A DNA stretch of 26,457 bases from Verrucomicrobiaceae bacterium (GTDB taxonomy: Bacteria > Verrucomicrobiota > Verrucomicrobiia > Verrucomicrobiales > Verrucomicrobiaceae): the NCBI GenBank assembly GCA_016713035.1, contig JADJPW010000019.1:1-26457 (forward strand), given 5' to 3'. The translations under genes were made by a program, and so were the position numbers. Positions 17,042-25,101 of the stretch are shown here, in pieces (the first letter of the stretch is position 1; each line of letters opens with the position of its first letter). The notes under the pieces were generated by a model. It saw nothing but the letters and a program-made list of their open reading frames with translations, searched no databases and had not been told where the DNA came from.

Positions 17042-17532
17042 AGCGGGGCATCGTCATCCTCGTGACCGCCGTGGGAGTCGGTCTGTGCATGTTTTGGTGC
17101 TCCCATCGAGTGCTCGCGCTCCGCACCTCGGAGTCTGCCAAGTCCATGCCGAAAGAGAACGGCAGCCTGCTCCCGGAGCTGCATTGGTTACAAGGCTGGC
17201 TGCACTTGGATGACGGCCAAATGCAGAAGGTGAAAGCCCTCCATTTGGCCTACCTGCCAAAGTGCGAGGATCTCTGCCACCGCGTCTATCTTTCCAATCA
17301 AGACATCCTCGCTTTGAGCGCACAGAGCACCACGGTGGATGACAAGATGCGCAGTGCCATGGATGAACGCGCCAAGCTCACCGTGGAGTGCCAGCAGGCC
17401 TTGCTGGAGCACGTGTATCAAATCGCCGCTTGCTTGCGACCTGAGCAATCCCGCAGGTATCTCGGCCTCATGGTGCCCTACACGCTGGGCATTCCCGCCA
17501 AAGACACCGCCAGAATCGGAGCCCAACCATGA
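17038..17532 (+). CDS. CnrX-like periplasmic metal sensor
   Basis: The 164-residue protein has an N-terminal membrane anchor (IVILVTAVGVGLCMFW) and a helical periplasmic domain of the CnrX/CpxP/Spy-like metal-sensor group. Conserved-looking features are LHWLQGWLHLDDGQ (His49, His56), ALHLAYLPKCEDLCHRVYL (His69, Cys76, Cys80, His81) and LLEHVYQIAACLRPEQSRRY (His125, Cys132). The last segment parallels the HVFEM...LKPEHR stretch of CnrX, whose His and Met bind metal; here the His remains and the Met is Ile. The added Cys residues suggest a softer metal than Co/Ni. It starts with GTG overlapping the anti-sigma stop and ends overlapping the sigma start (ATGA), so the three genes are coupled. Confidence 0.75.
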   Translation: MKRGIVILVTAVGVGLCMFWCSHRVLALRTSESAKSMPKENGSLLPELHWLQGWLHLDDGQMQKVKALHLAYLPKCEDLCHRVYLSNQDILALSAQSTTVDDKMRSAMDERAKLTVECQQALLEHVYQIAACLRPEQSRRYLGLMVPYTLGIPAKDTARIGAQP

Positions 17533-18116
17533 GCGATGCCGTCCTGCCAGACTGCCCGCCGGATGCGGACTTCGAAGCCATGAAACGCCTCGCTGATGGG
17601 GATGATCTCGCATTGAACGGCATCATGCACCGGTGGAAGGACAAAGTGTCCGCCTTTCTCTATCGCATGACCAGCAGCGCTGAAGTCGCCGCTGATCTGG
17701 CGCAGGAAACCTTCGTCCGACTGTATCAAAGCCGCGCCCGCTACCAGCCCACGTCCGCCTTTCCGACCTATCTCTTCCGCATCGCAGCCAATCTGGGGCG
17801 CAACCACGCCCGCTGGCGCACACGGCATCCCACCGTCTCCATCGAAGACTGCACCGCCACGCTCCAGCAAATACCGGGGCATGATGCCAGCCCGGATGAA
17901 GCCGCACAGCAGCATGAAACCACACTCCGCATCGAAAAAGCCATCGCCAGCCTGCCTGTCGATCTGCGTGAGGCGCTGCATCTCTTCACCTACCAGGAAA
18001 TGAGCCAGCACGAGATCGCCCAAACGCTCGACTGTAGCATCAAGGCCGTGGAAACACGCATCTATCGGGCGCGGCAGATGCTCAAAGAACTGCTAGCGGA
18101 CATGCGGCAGAGGTGA
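17529..18116 (+). CDS. ECF-type RNA polymerase sigma factor
   Basis: A 195-residue sigma-70 family factor of the ECF type. Region 2 reads DLALNGIMHRWKDKVSAFLY, then AADLAQETFVRLYQSRARY and FPTYLFRIAANLGRNHAR. Region 4 reads LPVDLREALHLFTYQEMSQH and EIAQTLDCSIKAVETRIYRA, the helix-turn-helix for -35 recognition. It follows the membrane sensor with an ATGA overlap, as CnrH follows CnrX. It probably drives its own operon, the downstream lipoprotein and perhaps the divergent copper operon; that regulon is inference. Confidence 0.92.
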   Translation: MSDAVLPDCPPDADFEAMKRLADGDDLALNGIMHRWKDKVSAFLYRMTSSAEVAADLAQETFVRLYQSRARYQPTSAFPTYLFRIAANLGRNHARWRTRHPTVSIEDCTATLQQIPGHDASPDEAAQQHETTLRIEKAIASLPVDLREALHLFTYQEMSQHEIAQTLDCSIKAVETRIYRARQMLKELLADMRQR

Positions 18117-18130
18117 GCGCAGTTTGCGTG

Positions 18131-18159
18131 CTGATGCGTAAGGATTGCGAAAGCATCAG
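18131..18159 (+). promoter_or_regulatory. Inverted repeat after the sigma gene
   Basis: CTGATGC (18131-18137) and GCATCAG (18153-18159) form 7-bp arms with a 15-base spacer. It lies between the sigma stop and the lipoprotein start, with a second small palindrome (GGGCAACTGCCC, 18195-18206) nearer the lipoprotein. It could be an operator, a weak terminator or chance. Confidence 0.35.
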
Positions 18160-18240
18160 GGATTGGGAGCGCTGGGGTGTTGATCGTTCATGAAGGGCAA
18201 CTGCCCTGGAAACCAAACCATACAACACTCAACTCATCCT

Positions 18241-18540
18241 ATGAAAACGCTCATCCTCACCTTCATGCTCGGCCTCGCCGGACTGCTGACTTCCTGCCAG
18301 TCTCCCTCATCGACGCCCACCGCCGCTGTGAGCTGCGACAAATGCCGCACCATCCACTTCCAGGCTCCATCCAGCGGCTACGGACCAGGCAGCAAAGGCA
18401 TTGTCACCCTCCGCAGCGCAGAGAGAATGTCCTGCCGTGACTGTGAGAACCAAGTCGTCGCGATGCTGAAGAACGGCAGCCTCACCAAGCATGCCTGTAG
18501 CTCGTGCGGCGGGACGCTGAACCATTGTAAGAGTCATTGA
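18241..18540 (+). CDS. Cys-rich lipoprotein with zinc-ribbon-like CxxC pairs
   Basis: A lipoprotein of 99 residues starting MKTLILTFMLGLAGLLTSCQ; LLTSC is the lipobox. The mature part holds four Cys clusters: SCDKCRTIH, SCRDCENQ, HACSSCGGTL and a final NHCKSH. Paired CxxC motifs suggest one or two zinc-ribbon-like sites or soft-metal chelation. I do not recognise a named family. It follows the ECF gene by 124 bases on the same strand and is closed by a strong terminator, so it may be read from the sigma operon or from its own promoter in the gap. The ATG at 18241 is chosen because it gives a proper lipoprotein signal. Confidence 0.75.
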   Translation: MKTLILTFMLGLAGLLTSCQSPSSTPTAAVSCDKCRTIHFQAPSSGYGPGSKGIVTLRSAERMSCRDCENQVVAMLKNGSLTKHACSSCGGTLNHCKSH

Positions 18541-18561
18541 TCCCTCCTAAGTTTAGCTAAC

Positions 18562-18597
18562 AAAAGGCCGACGCTAGAGATGACGTCGGCCTTTTTT
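18562..18597. terminator. Strong Rho-independent terminator
   Basis: AAAAGGCCGACG, a 10-base loop and CGTCGGCCTTTT form a 12-bp stem, followed by two more T. It lies 21 bases after the Cys-rich lipoprotein stop. The A run on the opposite side makes it potentially bidirectional, so it may also serve the converging minus-strand efflux operon. Confidence 0.92.
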
Positions 18598-18614
18598 GAT
18601 ATGCATTCGCTCTT

Positions 18615-18679
18615 GCTGGACGCTTCAGGCGGCCATAGCCGCCGTCCAGCGCCGCAGCTCGAAAAAGCTGCGGTGCTGG
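18615..18679. repeat. Two overlapping hairpins in the convergent intergenic gap
   Basis: Hairpin one pairs GCTGGAC (18615-18621) with GTCCAGC (18644-18650) and GGCGGC with GCCGCC around CATA inside it. Hairpin two pairs CCAGC-G-CCGCAGCT (18646-18659) with AGCTGCGG-T-GCTGG (18666-18679) around CGAAAA. The CCAGC segment is shared, so both cannot form fully at once. No T tract follows. It looks like a REP-like repeat unit. Confidence 0.6.
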
Positions 18680-18696
18680 AGCAGGCAGGACTGGGG

Positions 18697-19140
18697 TTAT
18701 TTCTTCTCCGCCTCTGGCTTGCACTTGCATAGCCATTCTTCGGCTTTGCACTCCTCGCAGGTGGCCGTGTTGTATTCTAAGCGTGCGGTGATGGCTTTTG
18801 CGTTTGGCGTTTCTTTATAGCGCAGGATCAGCCATTCGCCCGCCTTCACCAGCGGCAGCGTGAAGCCCTTCGCGTCCTTTGTCACCTCCAGCTTCGCAGG
18901 TGAATTACGATCTCCAGTGACGGCGGTGAGTGACTGCTCGCTCATCACGACCGCTTTCATATCTTTATCCAGCAGTGCGATGTGGAATTTGCCATCTTTG
19001 ACCGCGATCTCGCCGTGCATGGTTTCGTTGTCACTGAATTCGAGGATGCGCCCGCCATTCGGCCCGCGCTCCACGCCTTCGTGGCCGAAAGCGAGGCTAC
19101 TGATGAGTGTGGTAATAAGGAGGATGAGTTTGGTTTTCAT
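18697..19140 (-). CDS. Small secreted Cys-rich protein of the efflux operon
   Basis: A 147-residue secreted protein. The signal peptide is MKTKLILLITTLISSLAFG. The mature part begins HEGVERGPNGGRILEFSDN, a His/GPNGG opening that I associate with small periplasmic proteins encoded near RND metal pumps. A middle region, FHIALLDKDMKAVVMSEQSL, is followed by a Cys cluster near the C-terminus (ATCEECKAEEWLCKCK). Function is not established; metal binding in the periplasm is likely from the His and Cys content. It overlaps the 3' end of the RND pump gene by 44 bases and is the last gene of the operon. Confidence 0.72.
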   Translation of the reverse strand: MKTKLILLITTLISSLAFGHEGVERGPNGGRILEFSDNETMHGEIAVKDGKFHIALLDKDMKAVVMSEQSLTAVTGDRNSPAKLEVTKDAKGFTLPLVKAGEWLILRYKETPNAKAITARLEYNTATCEECKAEEWLCKCKPEAEKK

Positions 19141-22100
19141 GGTGTGGTTTGGGTTGGTTGTTTGCCGAAAGATAAAACACCGCAGGTGTCACCATCAGGT
19201 CCAGCAGCGTGCTGCTGACCAGACCGCCAGCGATGACGACGGCTACGGGGTGGAGGATTTCTTTGCCGGGCTCGTGGGCGGCGAGCAGCAGCGGGATCAG
19301 GGCGATGCCAGCACTCAGCGCCGTCATCAATACAGGCACCAAGCGCTCTAGCGTGCCGCGCAGGATCATCGCACGGCCAAAGACCTCTCCCTCGTGACGC
19401 ATGAGATGCTGATAATGGCTGATCATCATGATGCCATTGCGTGCGGCGACGCCGCCTACTGCGATGAAGCCCACCAGCGTGGCGATGCTGATATTCCCGA
19501 TCAGCCACCACGTCAAAGCGAGCCCACCCATGAGTGCGAGCGGTATATTCAGCATCACCTGAAGCGCGAGTGACAGGCTTCTAAAGAAACTCGCCAGCAA
19601 CACCAGCACGACAATGAGTACGAGGCCAAAATAGAGCGTGATTCGCTTTGCAGCGGCCTGTTGGGCCTGGAATTCACCCTCAAAGCGCAGGAAGTATCCT
19701 TCTGGCAGCTTCACCTTTTCACGGATCGCCGTTTCCCATTGCTTCACCAGTCCCTCTAGGTCACGCACATTGCTGTTCGCACTGATCACGATGCGGCGCT
19801 GCGTGCTTTCGCGATTGATCACATTGGGGCCTTTGCCTTCGCGAATGTCTGCCACGAGGCGCAGCGGGATGCGCTGGCCGCTTGTGGTCTCGATCAGCAA
19901 ATCACCGACTTTTTCTGGCGAATCACGCCAGGCCTCCGGTAGCCGCAGCACCAGATCGATCGTGCGCGGGCCCTCGCGCAGTTCCGCCAGCATTTTACCC
20001 CCGAGAAGGGTCGATACCTGCTCATTGAGTGTCCCTGGTTGCACACCGTAGGCGACGGCTCGCTCGCGATTCACTTCGATCTTGATCTGGGGGTATCGGC
20101 ACCTGCGCCTCCAGGTTCACATCGGTCAATCCGGGCACGGTTTTAGCGATGTCGCGCACCTTCTCGCCTTTCTCACGCAGCACGGCCAGATCGGGGCCGA
20201 AGATCTTCACCGCAATCTTTGCCGACACGCCACTGAGCATGTGTGAGAGCCGGTGGCCGATGGGCTGGCCGATGTTCAATGCTGTGCCAGGAATTTTGCC
20301 GAGCTTCTCGCGGATATCGCGGAAAACCTCGTCGCGAGGCCTGCCGTTGTCGAAAAACTCCACATCCAGCTCGTTCACGCTCACGGGCATCACATGGTCA
20401 TCACGCTCTGCGCGGCCAGCCCGTCTGCCGACGCTTTTCACCTCTGGGATGCTTCTGAGCAGCCGCACCGCTGCCTCTCCGACTTCGTTCGAATGTGCCA
20501 GCGAGGTGCCTGGAGCACCTGCGAGCGAAATCGTCGCGCTGCCTTCATTGAAGGCCGGGAGGAACTCTTTGCCCATCTTGGGGTAAAGCATCAACGCCGC
20601 AATCAAGAGCACCCCAACAAGTGCCAGAGTCACCACAGGTGCTCCCAGGGCAAAACGCAGAAAAGTATGTCTCACCGTCCATTTCATCACTCGGACGACA
20701 AATCCATCTCCATGGGCTTTTCCGTTCGCTTTGAGCATCAGCGAGCACAAAACTGGGATCACGGTCAACGAGACGACAAACGACGCCGCCATGCTGGTGA
20801 TCGTCGCGATGGCGATGGGGGTGAAAAGCCGCCCTTCGATGCCTTCGAGCCCCATCAGTGGCAAAAACACCAGCATCACCAAAACTGTCGCATACAGGAT
20901 CGAGTTCCGCACCTCGCTAGAGGCACTAGCGATGATGTCGAGCCTGATTTTGCCCGGATTTTCCCGCAGCCGTCGCCACACATTTTCCACATCGACGATG
21001 GCATCATCCACCACCATGCCGATGGCTACCGCGAGCCCACCGAGCGTCATGGAGTTCACACTCACGCCAAAGAGCTTGAAGACCAAAATCGTCACCGCAA
21101 AGGACAGCGGCATCGCCATGAGCGTGATGAAGGTGGTGCGCAGATTCAGCAAAAAAAGAAACAGAATGACCGCCACCATCACCGCACCATCGCGAATGGC
21201 CTCCTTCAGATTTCCAATAGCATGCTCGATGAAATCACCCTGGCGGAACAAAATCTCCGCTGAGACACCCGCTGGCAGACTCAGCTCCTTCAGAGCTGCT
21301 TCAACCTCTGTCGTGAGCCGTAGCGTGTCAAAACCGGGCGCTTTGTCGATACTGAGCACCACGCCCATCGTCCCATTCACGCTGGCGTCGCCGCGCATGG
21401 GCTGCACGCCGTGCGATACCTCCGCCACGTCGCTAATGAGCACAGGACGATGATCGACTGCCTTAATCACCGTTTTTGCCAGATCGTCCAAGCTGGTGCT
21501 CATGCCGAGATTGCGCACCATGACCTCACGCGGGCCATTTTGCAGATAACCACTCGTGGCATTGCCACTGGCACGGCTCACAGCGGCCTCGATTTCATCA
21601 AAACTCACGCCAAAAGCGGCCATGCGATGCGGATGTGGCCGCACCTCGATCTGCCGCACGCCACCGCCGATGGTCAGCACCTCTGCGATACCGCGAATGC
21701 TCTGCAAACGCCGCCGCACGGTCCAATCTGCGAGCACTCGTAGCTCCACAGGTGTCGTCTTGCCATCGGTGCTCTTCAGCCCCACGAGCACGATTTCACC
21801 CATGAGCGAGGAGACCGGCGTCATGCCTGCTTTGACGCCTTTCGGCAGCGCTGCGCCTTGCAGTCGCTCCTGCACGAGCTGCCGTGCACGGTAAATGTCT
21901 GTGCCCCAGCCGAACTCCGCAAAAACAAGCGACAGGCCCACGTCCGAGTTCGACCGCAGCCGATCCAGCCCACCCACGCCCTGCACGGCCGCCTCGATGG
22001 GCTGTGTGACGAGCGCCTCCACTTCCTCAGGCGCGAGTCCTGGCGATTCTGTCAAAATGGTCACTGTCGGTTTCGTCATATCCGGCAGCACCTCCACCGG

Positions 22101-22202
22101 CAGCTCTGTGAGCGTCTGCGCCCCAAAGATCAGCACCACCAGCGCCATCATCAAAATGAGAGGTCGGTGATGCAGAGAGAAATGGATGAGGCGGTTTAGC
22201 AT
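19097..22202 (-). CDS. Heavy-metal RND efflux pump, CzcA/CusA type (one frameshift)
   Basis: This is the inner-membrane proton-driven pump of a tripartite metal exporter, about 1034 residues once one base is removed from a five-G run at 20089-20093. It starts MLNRLIHFSLHHRPLILMMA. Features include LPVEVLPDMTKPTVTILTES, EEVEALVTQPIEAAVQGV, the transmembrane-4 charged segment MVVDDAIVDVENV, LPLMGLEGIEGRLFTPIAIA, and in the second half GYFLRFEGEFQAQQAAAKRI and GGVAARNGIMMISHYQHL. The motif set fits the HME-RND class, but metal specificity cannot be fixed from it. Total length equals the family norm, so the frameshift is probably a sequence error. It is preceded by the adaptor gene across 160 bases that hold inverted repeats. 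Confidence 0.92.
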
Positions 22203-22362
22203 GACTGGGCCTCCGGCGTTGCAGCGAAGCAAAGTAGCCATCTCGCTCCGTCGAGATGAGCACACAGATCCCCGAAGCTGAGTGAGAAACGAATCACATG
22301 GCGACATGCCAATGGCGGAGCGGTGGGCTCATCTCGCAGAGCGAGATGGCTGTACAAGCCAC
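22203..22362. repeat. Inverted pair of palindromic repeats between adaptor and pump genes
   Basis: Two hairpin units share CATCTCG, a 5-6 base loop and CGAGATG: 22239-22258 and 22330-22348. They are in opposite orientation, with AGCCATCTCGCTC at 22236-22248 and GAGCGAGATGGCT near 22339-22351. The whole forms an imperfect inverted repeat of about 27 bases around roughly 70 bases of spacer. The rest of the gap holds no gene. Confidence 0.72.
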
Positions 22363-23534
22363 TCACGCGGCCACCTCCTTCCGCTTCAGCATCGCGAGCA
22401 GCAGCAAAACGAAGAGCAACCCGCTCGTGGCGGCAAAGAAGGTGGTCCTTTCGCTCCAGCCTTCGGCATGCTCGTGGTCGTCGTGTTCATGCGCATGCTC
22501 GGCTTGCTGTTCGGTGGTCATTTCGGTGCCGTCTTCGTTGTGAGCATGGCCGTGGGCGGCATCGAGGGCTTCTTTGAGGCTGACGCTGCCTTTGCCTGCA
22601 AAGGCGAGCGAGTAAGCACCGCGGGTGACGACTTCATCGCCGGGGAGTAGGCCTTTGAGCACTTCGATAAAGCGATCATTCTGTGAACCGAGCACGACGG
22701 GCACTTTCATGAAGGCATTTTTCAGGTCGTAGGCCTTCACATAGACAAAACGCTGCGCCGCATCTCCCTGCACGGCGGCGCGGGGGATAGACATGACGTT
22801 TTCTCGCTGATCGACGACGATGCTGAACTCCGCCTTCATCCCTGGACGCAGCAAGCGCTCTGGATTGCCTACGTGAAACGCAGCCTCGATGGTGCCGCTG
22901 GTTTCATCCGCTACTGTGGCGATATGGGCGACTTTGGCCTCGAAAACACGATCTGGCAGCGCCGTGAGGCGGATATGGGCATTTTGGCCGAGCTTCACTT
23001 TTCCAGCGAGGTGCTGCGGCACGCTCGCGGCGGCCTCCACCGTGCTGAGATCGACGATTTCGATGAGTTCGGCCTCCGGCGACACGGGCTGACCTTGGGC
23101 GATGTTCACTTTAGAAACGAGACCGCTGATGGGCGCTTCGAGCTTGATCACCGGCGGTGGATCACCGGGCTGGCGGCTTTCGATCCAGGCGACTTCGGCA
23201 CCGACATCGACCTCCTGATGCGGAATGACGAGCACGGAAAACGCACGTCCGGGGATGCGGCTGCTGACGATGGCTTTTTCCCCGGCAGCACCTCCAGGTG
23301 CCCGAGTGCGAAGATGGTCTCTTCAAAGGTGGTCTCCTCGGCCTCGGCGTATTCGAGCTGGAGATTGTCCACGGCGATATCGTCGAGAATGACGTCGGGC
23401 TTTTCACCGAAGGCGCAGCAACTCATCCAAAGAAAACTCACGCAAAGGCGCAAAGGCGCAAAGAATGAGTCTGATGCTGAAGCTTTGCGCCTTTGCGCCT
23501 TTGCGTGAGACCTTCTGAATGGGGATGAATTCAT
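22363..23534 (-). CDS. RND periplasmic adaptor, CzcB/CusB-like (frameshift, in-frame repeat)
   Basis: The adaptor links pump and outer-membrane channel. With one base added in GGGGAAAAA at 23275-23283 it is about 390 residues. The lipoyl/barrel-sandwich part is seen in IVSSRIPGRAFSVLVIPHQE and IKLEAPISGLVSKVNIAQGQ. The beta-barrel domain has ALPDRVFEAKVAHIATVADE and PERLLRPGMKAEFSIVV, followed by MSIPRAAVQG and KGLLPGDEVVTRG. Its C-terminus is unusual: a His-rich stretch (AHGHAHNEDGTEM, EHAHEHDDHEHAEGW), then a hydrophobic helix (FFAATSGLLFVLLLLAML). ATG 23534 overlaps the upstream TolC-family stop (ATGA). The first about 30 residues are encoded by a palindromic repeat and replace a normal signal peptide, so the true start could instead be a GTG near 23440. 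Confidence 0.85.
23437..23509. repeat. Long perfect palindromic repeat inside the adaptor gene
   Basis: Arms of 27 bases (23437-23463 and 23483-23509) are perfect inverted copies around a 19-base loop. Each arm carries the iterated unit GCAAAGGC (GCAAAGGCGCAAAGGCGCAA within the arm). This sequence type, translated as AKAQRR or FAPLRL, is a widespread dispersed repeat in several bacterial phyla. It lies in frame near the 5' end of the adaptor gene, just after the TolC-family gene. Confidence 0.9.
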
Positions 23535-24719
23535 GGCGTGGAAAAAGTAGCGGCTTCGTAGCGGATGCGGGCGAGGTGAAAGTCACGTGCGGCGTCCAGC
23601 GCAGCGGATTCGAGCTGGAGGCGCTGCTCACGGACGCGGAGGAGGGGTGATGAGATCGGTCTGGCCGCTCTGGTAGGCTTTTTCGAGCTTCTGGGTTTGT
23701 TCGATGACGAGTGGGAGCAGCGTGTCGCGGGTTTCACGAACGAGTTCGGCCTGGGCCTGCATTTCGCGGCGGGCGGTATCGGCCTCTCCGGCGATTTGTT
23801 TGCCCAAAGCTTCGGCTTCCAGGCGATAGCGCTCGGCGGCGGCGGTTTTTTCGGCGATTTCGCCTTCGTTTTATTCCAAAAGGGCAGCGGAATGGAGAAG
23901 CGGATGCCGACGTGGCCGGTATTCACGCCTTGTTGCTTTTCTTGCGCTGTAAAGAGACCTGCGGTGAGATCCGGTGTGCGTTTGGCATGGGCGAGTGCCG
24001 TGTCTGTCTGCGCCGCTGTGATTTGAGCCTGCGCCTGCTGATAATCCGGCCTACGCATCCAGCCACGACGATCTGGGATGACCAGCGCTGGCAGCGAGCC
24101 AGTGAGAGAAAGCGGATCTGCGGGTGAGACGCCGAGCATGGGCTTGAGCTGCCCGAGGAGGCTGATGCGCTCTGTTTGCAGGCGCTTGGCTTCGAGCAGG
24201 AGGCGCTGCGCATCGACTTGGGCCTGTGCGGCATCGAGTGGAGAGCCCCCTTTTTCGGCACGGCTTTTTCGCGAAGGAGCCAGGCTCACCCGGGAGCCTG
24301 ACCTGCTGCTGGCGTAGCGCGGACTGCTGATCCAGCGCCATGATGCGCACGGCCAACGTGCGTGCATCTGCGATCAAGCGGCGAGAGGCGTCCTGCACCT
24401 CAAACTCAGCCGCCGTGACGAGCTGGGCGCTGAGTTGCTTTTCGAGCGTGAGCCGCCGGGTGAGTGGAAAGGCCTGGTCGATGCCTATGCTGGCAGTGCG
24501 GGGGCTAACAGCGCTTTCGTTTTGAAAGCTGGTATCAAGCGTGGGGTTGGCGAGCCTGCCACTGCCTAGCTGGCGGGCACGAGCCTGCTCCACGGCCATG
24601 CGGGCAGCTCTGAGCTGCGGGTGGTGGGACTTCACGCGTGCTGCGATCTGCGAGAGAGGCAGTTCCAGAGCTGGCGCGGTGAGTGGGAACAGGAAAAAGA
24701 GATAACGAAGAGCTGACAT
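23531..24719 (-). CDS. TolC-family outer-membrane channel, CzcC/CusC-like (frameshifts)
   Basis: This is the outer-membrane factor of the tripartite exporter, about 395 residues when frames are joined. It starts with a signal peptide (MSALRYLFFLFPLTAPALEL), followed by ARVKSHHPQLRAARMAVEQA, ARQLGSGRLANPTLDTSFQN and PRTASIGIDQAFPLTRRLTL. After a shift at an A run near 24265-24280 it continues PLDAAQAQVDAQRLLLEAKR and IRFSIPLPFWN. Two further shifts, near 23873 and 23645, bracket EGEIAEKTAAAERYRLEAEA and LPLVIEQTQKLEKAYQSG. It ends RYEAATFSTP. All three shifts fall in or beside short homopolymers. Long helices and the FSIPLPFWN turn are typical of OEP/TolC repeats. The stop overlaps the adaptor start. 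Confidence 0.85.
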
Positions 24720-24830
24720 GACGAAATGAAGCTGAAGTGAACAAACCGGGTGGTTGTCACTTCAGGATCAAATGCGTAGCGCGATGCTCTGAGTCAGCCG
24801 TGGTGGCCAAAGTGGCGGTTCATGCGTGTT

Positions 24831-25091
24831 TCACGCGAGATGGGCCTTTTCGTCTGTTTTCAATACGACGGAAAAATCGAGGATCGGCGTCAAAACCGCC
24901 AATGGGGCCAAAACGGCTATTTGGACGGTTTGATCGGCCTGAAGCTCTTCTTTGAGTGGAGCGTGCTCCTCATGCTCTGGGCAGCTCTGCTCGGTGGTGT
25001 GATGATCTTCACACAGATAACCACGCTGCATGCCACAAACCTGCGCACCGAGGACGGTGAGCAGCATGAGCATGATAAGGAGGCGTGGCAT
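24831..25091 (-). CDS. Small secreted Cys/His protein upstream of the efflux operon
   Basis: An 86-residue protein with an N-terminal signal (MPRLLIMLMLLTVLGAQVCG), then MQRGYLCEDHHTTEQSC and PEHEEHAPLKEELQADQ, and a hydrophobic stretch (IAVLAPLAVLTPILDFSVVL). The Cys/His/Glu cluster could bind a metal in the periplasm. No named family is recognised. It precedes the TolC-family gene by 111 bases on the same strand and follows the acyl-CoA synthetase stop by 10 bases, so its promoter could lie within either neighbour's region. Confidence 0.55.
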   Translation of the reverse strand: MPRLLIMLMLLTVLGAQVCGMQRGYLCEDHHTTEQSCPEHEEHAPLKEELQADQTVQIAVLAPLAVLTPILDFSVVLKTDEKAHLA

Positions 25092-25101
25092 GGCGCGGAG
25101 G

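Noticed and set aside
20253..21263. 336-codon plus-strand open frame within the RND pump region
   Set aside because: It lies antisense to a conserved pump gene and its translation shows no recognisable features.
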